This document shows positions 1 to 5,434 of a stretch of 9,364 nt of DNA, piece after piece. The stretch's first letter is position 1. Every line of letters begins with the position of its first letter. The position numbers were made by a program, and so were the translations under genes. Below the pieces are notes generated by a model, which ran no database searches, was not told the origin of the DNA, and saw only the letters and a program-made list of their open reading frames with translations. This stretch comes from an uncultured Porphyromonadaceae bacterium (GTDB lineage: Bacteria > Bacteroidota > Bacteroidia > Bacteroidales > Muribaculaceae): the NCBI GenBank assembly GCA_947177595.1, contig CAMWUZ010000053.1, forward strand, positions 1 through 9,364, in the 5' to 3' direction.

Positions 1-2557
1 GCAGAAAGCAATGCCACGCATTGACCTGCAACTGAATTCCGGGCCCAATAACTTTGTGGCTCACTACCTCGCAGGTTCGGGGATACAGTATCGAAATGCC
101 AAGGCTCATTTCAGAAATGACTCGCTGTTCAGCCTGTCAACCGACATTTTAGGATTCTCCTCCGGCACCACCCGCCTTGACACTATCTCTTTCGGAGCAC
201 TCCAGCATGGTAAATTCCTCCCGTTCAAAGGTTCGATTAACAACCGTCCGGGCACAATGGATAATTTTGCGCACGTCAATATGACCGGCTTCCTCGCCAA
301 CGATAAATTCGGCTTTATGCTCACTCAGAAAAACATCAAGAATGAGCAGGGATTTGTTGTTGGTGCTACCGCTACTATGCAGGATTCTATCGTTTCAGTG
401 CGCTTTGTACCCTACTCCCCCACTATCGGCTACAAAAAATGGTACTTCAATAAAGACAATTTCATCTCCTACAACTACTATACCCGTCACATCGATGCCA
501 ATCTAATGGCATCGAGCGACAAGAGTTATATCAAAATATATACAGATCACGTCAACGGCAAAGATGATGAGCAAGAAGATCTATTTATAAAGATTTCCGA
601 CATTCATATTCAGGACTGGCTCTCGATTTCACCCTACTCTCCTCCGATGAAAGGCGATCTCGGTGCAGACATGAGAATTCACTGGAATGACAATCAGCTC
701 ACCGGCAACGGATTGGTGTCACTCTCCAACCTCTTCTACGGCAAAGACCGTGTAGGTTCATTCAATATCGGAGTGGATGTGCTCGCGGGTGCTGACGGTG
801 TGCTCAATGCCGATGCGTCACTACTCGTTGACAGCATAAAGGTAATCACCGCCAAAGGTGTGCTTAACGATACCACATCGGCAAATCCCTTCCTCCTTGA
901 TTTCTCGATGATTCACTTCCCTCTCCATATCCTCAACCCGTTCCTCCCCAAAGAGTATGCACGGCTTTCAGGAATGCTCAACGGAGAGATGGATATAACA
1001 GGCAGCCTTGCCAGACCGGTATTCAACGGCTACATTGATTTTGACAGCACGGCTGTGAATGTCGGTATGCTTGGACAAAAATTCACTTTCTCCGGAGACA
1101 AGATTCCTGTGGACAGCAGTATCGTTCGGTTCAACGGGTTCTCTATCACCGCAGCAAATAAAAATCCGCTGAGTGTGACCGGCACTGTGGATATGACCGA
1201 GCTCTCGTCGGCAAAAATCAATCTTGATATGCAGGCGCGGAATATGCAGATTGTCAATTCCACCCGACCGAAAAAAGCCGATGTATATGGCAAGGCATTC
1301 ATCGATCTGGATGCGAGTGTGAAAGGAGGAATGTCACTGCTCAATGTTGATGCAAGACTGAAAGTCCTGCCCGGCACCAATGTAACCTACATTATGTCTG
1401 ACGCCCAGTCAGCTATCACCTCACACACCACCGGCGATATGGTCAAGTTCATCCAGTTCAGCGACACGACCGCGACAATGGTTGCCGATACGCTCACCAA
1501 CTCACCGATGGCGATGAACCTTGAAGCGGAGCTGACAATAGCTCAGGGAAGCACAATCAATGTGGATCTTTCTACCGACGGCAAGAATAAAGTCTCGATC
1601 CTTGGAGAAGGCACCCTGGATTTCTCGATGAATCCGTTTAATGACGGCAGACTCACAGGCAGATTCAACATCAACGGCGGATATGTGCGCTACTCACCGC
1701 CGATGCTGTCTGAAAAGCTCTTCAATTTCCAGGAAGGCAGCTTTATATCCTTCAACGGGGATATGCTCAATCCTATTCTGAATATCCATGCTGTTGACAG
1801 ACTCAAGGCGAATGTTACACAGCAGGGACAGAACTCCCGTATCATAGACTTCAATGTAAGCGTGGGAATCACAAACACGCTAAGTAATATGAATGTGGCG
1901 TTTGACCTCTCCACAAACGATGATATAACCGTTCAGAACGAACTTGCATCCATGAGCCCGGATCAGCGTGCAAACCAGGCGATGAACCTGCTGCTCTACA
2001 ATGTCTATTCCGGTCCGGGCACCAAGGCAAGTACCAATCTCAGCGGCAATCCGCTATACTCTTTCCTTGAATCGCAGATCAACTCATGGGCGGCAAACAA
2101 TATACGCGGCGTGGATATATCATTCGGCATAGACCAGTATGACAAAACCACAGACGGAGTTTCACAGCAGACAACGAGCTATAGCTACCGGGTGAGCAAA
2201 ACACTGTTCAACGAACGATTCAAGATCATTGTCGGCGGCAACTACTCAACTGATGCCAATGCCGATGAAAACTTCTCGCAGAACCTTATCAATGACATTG
2301 CCTTCGAGTATATGCTCAACAAGAGCGGCTCCATGTACGTGCGCCTCTTCCGTCATACCGGATATGAGAGCATTCTGGAAGGAGAGGTTACCCAGACCGG
2401 TGTAGGTTTTGTGCTCCGCCGCAAAATCAACTCGTTCCGCGATCTGTTCCGTTGGGCAGGCAGACTCAAGAACTCTATAACCGGCAAAAAAAACTCTGCC
2501 GCCGATAATTCACCTATTTCAACTACTGTAACAGATGAACCGGATACCTCTAAATAA
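1..2557 (+). CDS. tamB: TamB-like translocation/assembly module protein, C-terminal part (5' end outside window)
   Basis: TamB spans the periplasm as a long beta-rich groove and works with an Omp85 partner in outer-membrane protein insertion or lipid transport. The frame is open to the left edge with no stop. The ATG at 11 is an internal methionine (Q-K-A precede it), so 851 C-terminal residues are seen of a protein usually about 1,400-1,700 residues long in Bacteroidota; the N-terminal anchor is missing. Counting from the Met at 11, the visible part is repetitive beta-strand sequence of AsmA/TamB type. It ends in a TamB C-terminal (DUF490) domain, roughly residues 400-805, with a typical late segment YSYRVSKTLFNERFKIIVGG (about 715-740) and the motif GEVTQTGVGFVLRR at 791-804. 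A short polar tail, probably disordered, follows. The gene overlaps tamL by 23 nt, which supports the identification and suggests translational coupling. Family assignment is strong; the cargo (protein or lipid) is not shown by sequence. Confidence 0.93.
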   Translation, partial: QKAMPRIDLQLNSGPNNFVAHYLAGSGIQYRNAKAHFRNDSLFSLSTDILGFSSGTTRLDTISFGALQHGKFLPFKGSINNRPGTMDNFAHVNMTGFLANDKFGFMLTQKNIKNEQGFVVGATATMQDSIVSVRFVPYSPTIGYKKWYFNKDNFISYNYYTRHIDANLMASSDKSYIKIYTDHVNGKDDEQEDLFIKISDIHIQDWLSISPYSPPMKGDLGADMRIHWNDNQLTGNGLVSLSNLFYGKDRVGSFNIGVDVLAGADGVLNADASLLVDSIKVITAKGVLNDTTSANPFLLDFSMIHFPLHILNPFLPKEYARLSGMLNGEMDITGSLARPVFNGYIDFDSTAVNVGMLGQKFTFSGDKIPVDSSIVRFNGFSITAANKNPLSVTGTVDMTELSSAKINLDMQARNMQIVNSTRPKKADVYGKAFIDLDASVKGGMSLLNVDARLKVLPGTNVTYIMSDAQSAITSHTTGDMVKFIQFSDTTATMVADTLTNSPMAMNLEAELTIAQGSTINVDLSTDGKNKVSILGEGTLDFSMNPFNDGRLTGRFNINGGYVRYSPPMLSEKLFNFQEGSFISFNGDMLNPILNIHAVDRLKANVTQQGQNSRIIDFNVSVGITNTLSNMNVAFDLSTNDDITVQNELASMSPDQRANQAMNLLLYNVYSGPGTKASTNLSGNPLYSFLESQINSWAANNIRGVDISFGIDQYDKTTDGVSQQTTSYSYRVSKTLFNERFKIIVGGNYSTDANADENFSQNLINDIAFEYMLNKSGSMYVRLFRHTGYESILEGEVTQTGVGFVLRRKINSFRDLFRWAGRLKNSITGKKNSAADNSPISTTVTDEPDTSK

Positions 2558-4835
2558 AATATCGGCAACAGTTGCCGCCATTATAATTTTTTTCATCGCT
2601 GCCGGATGTTCCACCACCAGGCGCATCGCCGATGACGAGATTCTATATACCGGCGTGAAGAAAATTCAGATTGAAACGCCCAAAGGAGTGTCACAGGCGC
2701 CCGGTCTTGCATCAGATGTGAAAGATGCGGTGAATGTCGCGCCAAATAACAGCTTGATTTCACCGTATATCCGTTACCCATTCCCTCTCGGGCTCTGGGT
2801 GTACAACAACTGGAGCAATCCCCCCAAAGGTTTCAGGCACTGGCTTTATGAAAAACTGGTTGCGGAACCGGTGCTTATCAGCGACGTACGCCCCGAGGTG
2901 CGCACAAAAATGATTGATGAGATTCTGGATAACAACGGCTATTTCAGAGGTTCCGCCTCCTACGAGCTTATTCAGGGCAAAAACAAGAAAAAAGCAAGTA
3001 TATTATATAAGGTGGAAACCGGACCGGAATACCTTATCGACTCCGTGCAGCTGCTGCCTGACACCTGCCATCTGAACCATATGATAGATTCAATATCCGC
3101 AAGGAGCACTTATCTCCGCGCAGGCTCAAGGTATTGCACCGATTCACTCTCAACAGAGAGAATAAAGATTGCAAACTTTGTGAGAAACCGTGGCTACTAT
3201 TTCTTCAAGCCGGATTACATAGAATACCTTGCCGACAGCACTATCAATCCCGAAAGAATCGCAATAAAAATGGTACTTGTGGCTAATGCGCCCAAAGGCT
3301 CCTATACAAGGTGGCGCACAGGCACTATCACCACCAGAATCAACCGCAACAAGGGCGGAGGTACTCCCGATACCATAGAGACTCCGCGAGGCACCGTCAT
3401 TCAGATGATGCCGTCACGTCTGCGCCGCAAACTCATACCCGAATGTATCACATTCCGTCAGGGTAAGATTTTCTCGGTGCGCGACATGAACAGGACACAG
3501 ACATATCTATCCCGAACCGGTATTTTCAACAATATTGAAATCAATGCCATTCCGGATACCGCTTCCGGTAAAAGAGTGCTCGACGTGCTGATTGACTGCA
3601 CTTTTGATGCGCCGCTGGAGGCGTCTCTCGAAGTAAACGTAACATCCAAGTCAAACAGTTATCTCGGTCCCGGTCTGTCATTCGGCGTGACTAACAAAAA
3701 CATCTTTGGCGGTGGTGAACAGCTGAGTCTGAACCTCACCGGGGCATACGAATGGCAGACAGGTCGCGACAGAAAAGGCTCTATCTTCAACTCATACGAA
3801 GTAGGCATCAACAGCACTCTCGCCTTCCCGCGTCTGCTTATTCCCGGATTCATATCACATAGCCGCAGGGAACTGAACTGGACAAGAATCGCATTGAATA
3901 TGGATGTATTGAACCGTCCCCACTATTTCAGAATGGCGCAGTTCAATACCTCCATCAACTACGACTTCAGGCTCAACCGTCGCGCTACAAATACTTTTAC
4001 ACCCTTCAAGCTCACATATACCAAGCTGATGAACTCTACCGCAGAGTTCGACTCCATAATGCATGAGAATCCGGCGATCGCAGAGAGTTTCAAGAGTCAG
4101 TTTATTCCTCAGCTCGCATACAGTTTCACTTACGACACAAGCATTGACCGGGACAACTCGATCAACTGGCAGTTTACCGTTCAGGAAGCGGGCAATCTTT
4201 TCTGGGCTATCTATCGCGCCTGCGGTGTTAAAGGTGAGAAGCAGCTCTTCGGCACTCCTTTCTCACAGTTTGTAAAAGGCACTACCCAACTGGTTTACAA
4301 CCGCCGTCTGTGGGGTGACAACTGGCTTGTGAGCCGTATTGCCGTTGGAGCGGCACACGCCTACGCCAACGCCAGTCAGGTGCCGTACAGCGAACAGTTC
4401 TATGTTGGAGGTGCCAACTCTATCCGCGCATTCACAGTGCGCAGTGTCGGACCGGGCAGCTACAAAGTGCCCGAGCATCTCATCAACGGCTATTTCGATC
4501 AGACCGGTACTTTCAAATTTGAGTTCAACCTTGAATACCGTTTCCCTATTTTCGGTCCGCTTCACGGTGCCGTGTTCTTTGATTCCGGCAATGTGTGGCT
4601 TCTAAAAGAGGACCCGTTCCGTCCCGGCGGCAAATTAGAAGGTAAATCGTTCTTCAAGGATCTGGCTACAGGCACCGGTGCAGGATTACGCCTTGATATC
4701 GGTATGCTTGTTGTCCGCGGCGACCTCGGTGTCGGTATTCACCTGCCCTATGACACCGGCAAGCGAGGCTACTATAATATGACCTCGTTTAAGAACTCTC
4801 TTGCGTTCCACCTCGCCATAGGATATCCGTTCTGA
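2535..4835 (+). CDS. tamL: TamL: lipoprotein-type Omp85 outer-membrane assembly factor (TamA/BamA family)
   Basis: This is a complete 766-residue Omp85 protein, the outer-membrane partner of TamB. Residues 1-25 form a lipoprotein signal: a hydrophobic stretch at 11-24 and lipobox AAG with Cys25, so the mature N-terminus should be lipid-anchored, unlike proteobacterial TamA. The residues after Cys25 (STTRR) lack the acidic surface-export signal of Bacteroidota lipoproteins, fitting a periplasm-facing anchor. POTRA-like regions lie at about 115-175, 188-250 and 300-358; a 16-strand-type barrel follows from about 360 to the end. The conserved Omp85 loop motif is at 625-636, GGANSIRAFTVR, with Ala where BamA has Gly in VRGF/Y. 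The C-terminus ends in aromatic Phe (LAIGYPF), as a beta-signal should. The ATG at 2535 is chosen because it starts the intact signal peptide; it lies inside the tamB end and has no Shine-Dalgarno, normal for this phylum. BamA-type proteins are the main alternative; the tamB overlap and lipobox argue for TamL. Confidence 0.93.
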   Translation: MNRIPLNKISATVAAIIIFFIAAGCSTTRRIADDEILYTGVKKIQIETPKGVSQAPGLASDVKDAVNVAPNNSLISPYIRYPFPLGLWVYNNWSNPPKGFRHWLYEKLVAEPVLISDVRPEVRTKMIDEILDNNGYFRGSASYELIQGKNKKKASILYKVETGPEYLIDSVQLLPDTCHLNHMIDSISARSTYLRAGSRYCTDSLSTERIKIANFVRNRGYYFFKPDYIEYLADSTINPERIAIKMVLVANAPKGSYTRWRTGTITTRINRNKGGGTPDTIETPRGTVIQMMPSRLRRKLIPECITFRQGKIFSVRDMNRTQTYLSRTGIFNNIEINAIPDTASGKRVLDVLIDCTFDAPLEASLEVNVTSKSNSYLGPGLSFGVTNKNIFGGGEQLSLNLTGAYEWQTGRDRKGSIFNSYEVGINSTLAFPRLLIPGFISHSRRELNWTRIALNMDVLNRPHYFRMAQFNTSINYDFRLNRRATNTFTPFKLTYTKLMNSTAEFDSIMHENPAIAESFKSQFIPQLAYSFTYDTSIDRDNSINWQFTVQEAGNLFWAIYRACGVKGEKQLFGTPFSQFVKGTTQLVYNRRLWGDNWLVSRIAVGAAHAYANASQVPYSEQFYVGGANSIRAFTVRSVGPGSYKVPEHLINGYFDQTGTFKFEFNLEYRFPIFGPLHGAVFFDSGNVWLLKEDPFRPGGKLEGKSFFKDLATGTGAGLRLDIGMLVVRGDLGVGIHLPYDTGKRGYYNMTSFKNSLAFHLAIGYPF

Positions 4836-4870
4836 TATCTCAGCGCCGGCATAAATGCGATTTTCATTAT

Positions 4871-4895
4871 TTTTAGTAGCAAATTGCTACCAAAA
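4871..4895. repeat. Imperfect 12-bp inverted repeat downstream of tamL
   Basis: The arms TTTTAGTAGCAA (4871-4882) and TTGCTACCAAAA (4884-4895) are complementary except at one position and are separated by a single A. As RNA this can form a GTAGC/GCTAC stem with a 5-nt loop, extended by U/A pairs. No U-tract follows the stem on either strand, so it is not a standard intrinsic terminator. It could be a 3'-UTR hairpin of the tam transcript or a dyad DNA-binding site about 100 bp before the promoter at 4991. The inverted repeat is seen directly; its role is unknown. Confidence 0.45.
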
Positions 4896-4935
4896 CCTGC
4901 TAATTCTCACAATTTGCCAGCATTAAGCTACTTTT

Positions 4936-4980
4936 AAATGCAATATTCCGTTAAATAATATTAATGTGGCGCATTTTTTT
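4936..4980 (+). terminator. Weak terminator-like structure after the tam operon
   Basis: The left arm AAATGCAATATT (4936-4947) can pair with AATATT (4957-4962) and, after an 8-nt bulge, with GCATTT (4971-4976). Ts continue to 4980. The stem is AU-rich and bulged, so efficiency would be low. It is the only terminator-like candidate between the tamL stop and the next promoter, which begins 10 nt later. It may instead be a chance pairing in AT-rich sequence. Confidence 0.3.
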
Positions 4981-4990
4981 ACCCAAATGC

Positions 4991-5021
4991 TTGCTGCATA
5001 TTATTCCCGGCAGTAATTTTG
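4991..5021 (+). promoter_or_regulatory. Bacteroidota-type promoter (-33 TTG, 20 nt, -7 TAATTTTG)
   Basis: TTG at 4991-4993 is followed after exactly 20 nt by TAATTTTG at 5014-5021, a full match to the Bacteroidota primary sigma factor consensus TTG-N19-21-TAnnTTTG. The following CACC is also common at such promoters. Transcription should start at about 5025-5028. No ORF longer than 24 codons lies downstream on this strand, so the promoter must serve the short RNA at 5026-5095, the small ORFs, or both. It is the best promoter match I found in the intergenic region. Confidence 0.75.
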
Positions 5022-5034
5022 CACCGTGTTTTTC

Positions 5035-5067
5035 ATGGTATTAGATTTAAGGTTAACAAAAGGTTGA
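5035..5067 (+). CDS. Possible 10-residue leader peptide, leucine/TTA-rich
   Basis: An ATG about 7-10 nt from the predicted transcript start opens a frame reading MVLDLRLTKG and stopping at TGA (5065-5067). Three of the ten codons are leucine, all TTA, and the arginine codon is AGG; the big neighbouring genes favour CTC, CTT and CTG for leucine. The stop codon lies in the left arm of the terminator stem (5064-5072), so a ribosome finishing this ORF would cover the arm and could let transcription continue. That geometry resembles leader-peptide attenuation, but an ORF this short arises easily by chance, and there is no Shine-Dalgarno to support the start. No homologue is recognised. Confidence 0.25.
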   Translation: MVLDLRLTKG

Positions 5068-5094
5068 TTGTCGGGATGACAATCAATTTTTTTT
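5064..5094 (+). terminator. Strong intrinsic terminator
   Basis: A perfect 9-bp stem, TTGATTGTC (5064-5072) with GACAATCAA (5078-5086), closes a 5-nt loop GGGAT and is followed directly by eight Ts (5087-5094). Preceding GG and AAAA could extend the helix through G-U and A-U pairs. This is a textbook rho-independent terminator in the + direction. It lies only about 40 nt after the predicted start of the transcript from 4991-5021, so it defines a very short RNA or an attenuation point. Confidence 0.85.
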
Positions 5095-5162
5095 GTACCT
5101 GTCCGAATTTGAATTAATTTGTTTTTTATTGCTTGTGCAAGAATTTCGCACCATCACTCCCA

Positions 5163-5170
5163 TATATTTG
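5163..5170 (+). promoter_or_regulatory. Second -7 element (TATATTTG) ahead of the small ORF
   Basis: TATATTTG fits the Bacteroidota -7 consensus TAnnTTTG and is followed by CACC, as at the upstream promoter. No TTG lies at the usual 19-21 nt; the nearest TTG to the left ends at 5135, a 27-nt gap, so the -33 element is poor. A start near 5174-5177 would give a 40-nt A-rich leader before the ATG at 5217. This could be a weak or activator-dependent promoter for the 24-codon ORF. Confidence 0.45.
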
Positions 5171-5216
5171 CACCAGGCTTATTAAAACCCGTATGTATCA
5201 TCAATAAAAAAACAAA

Positions 5217-5291
5217 ATGGAAATTATTCTTATCATCATTCTACTCTTAGCATGGTTACCTCAGGCTCTGAAAGACGGGAACCCTAAATAA
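5217..5291 (+). CDS. Possible 24-residue hydrophobic single-helix peptide
   Basis: The ATG at 5217 opens a 24-codon frame ending at TAA (5289-5291). Residues 1-15 read MEIILIIILLLAWLP, a nearly pure Ile/Leu segment long enough for a short membrane helix; the rest is a small polar tail with two Lys, one Asp and one Asn (QALKDGNPK). It is preceded by an A-rich stretch (AATAAAAAAACAAA), as is common before Bacteroidota starts, and by a -7 element at 5163-5170. It is followed 43 nt later by a terminator, so promoter, ORF and terminator make a complete small unit. I recognise no family. Possibilities are a small membrane protein that modulates a partner, a type I toxin-like peptide (no antisense promoter seen), or a chance ORF in AT-rich DNA. 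The gene-like surroundings favour a real gene modestly. Confidence 0.42.
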   Translation: MEIILIIILLLAWLPQALKDGNPK

Positions 5292-5334
5292 CCTTCTTAT
5301 CATCTCCACTGCAAACCGATAAACATTACGGAAC

Positions 5335-5385
5335 AAAAAAGCGGAAAAGGCGGGTCTCACGACTCGCCTTTCCCTAATTATTTTT
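5335..5385. terminator. Bidirectional intrinsic terminator between the convergent units
   Basis: The arms GGAAAAGGCGGGTC (5343-5356) and GACTCGCCTTTCC (5361-5373) pair around the loop TCAC with one bulged A and one G-U pair, giving a stable GC-rich stem. On the - strand the stem is followed by GC and six Ts (A6 at 5335-5340), an excellent terminator for the susCD transcript. On the + strand it is followed by an interrupted T-rich stretch ending in TTTTT (5381-5385), which can end the small-ORF transcript. It lies 49 nt past the susD stop. Confidence 0.8.
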
Positions 5386-5398
5386 CAGTATGAAATAT

Positions 5399-5417
5399 AT
5401 TACCGCTGAGCGGTAAT
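5399..5417. other. Perfect 8-bp hairpin in the susD 3' untranslated region
   Basis: ATTACCGC (5399-5406) and GCGGTAAT (5410-5417) are exact inverted copies around the 3-nt loop TGA. The hairpin lies 17 nt after the susD stop codon (as read on the - strand) and just ahead of the terminator stem. No T-run follows on either strand, so it is not an intrinsic terminator itself. In the susD mRNA it would form a second stem before the terminator, which could protect the 3' end from exonucleases; a dyad protein-binding site is also possible. Confidence 0.55.
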
Positions 5418-5434
5418 GAGTTTAGTCTCGATTA

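Larger units (their letters stand above)
5026..5095 (+). ncRNA. Predicted short transcript of about 70 nt (small RNA or attenuated leader)
   Basis: A consensus promoter ending at 5021 and a strong intrinsic terminator at 5064-5094 bracket a transcript of roughly 65-70 nt. Its 5' part, about 5026-5063, is AU-rich without an obvious hairpin; its 3' part is the terminator. Two readings fit. It may be a free small RNA: compact promoter-to-terminator transcripts are described in Bacteroidales, for example the Bacteroidales-1 RNA motif, but I cannot confirm membership from sequence. Or it may be an attenuator leader for the small ORF at 5217-5291, because a 10-codon ORF (5035-5067) ends within the terminator stem. 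Boundaries are inferred from the promoter and terminator, not observed. Confidence 0.5.

Noticed and set aside
11..13. ATG at 11 as the tamB start
   Set aside because: The frame is open to the left edge, and an 848-residue TamB without an N-terminal anchor would be far too short for the family.
1030..1380. 116-codon - strand ORF opposite tamB
   Set aside because: Antisense shadow within a continuous TamB beta-repeat region; no gene-like features.
4822..4839. GATATC...GATATC hairpin across the tamL stop as a terminator
   Set aside because: The 6-bp stem is AU-rich, with no U-tract after it, and each half is itself a common palindrome.
5128..5145. Dyad around CTTGTGCAAG as an operator near the second -7 element
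   Set aside because: Only four perfect base pairs around a 2-nt centre, with weak extension; expected by chance in sequence like this.
4836..5434. CRISPR array, tRNA, insertion sequence or attachment site in the intergenic region
   Set aside because: No regularly spaced repeats, no cloverleaf with CCA-type ends, no transposase fragment or terminal repeats with target duplications were found.
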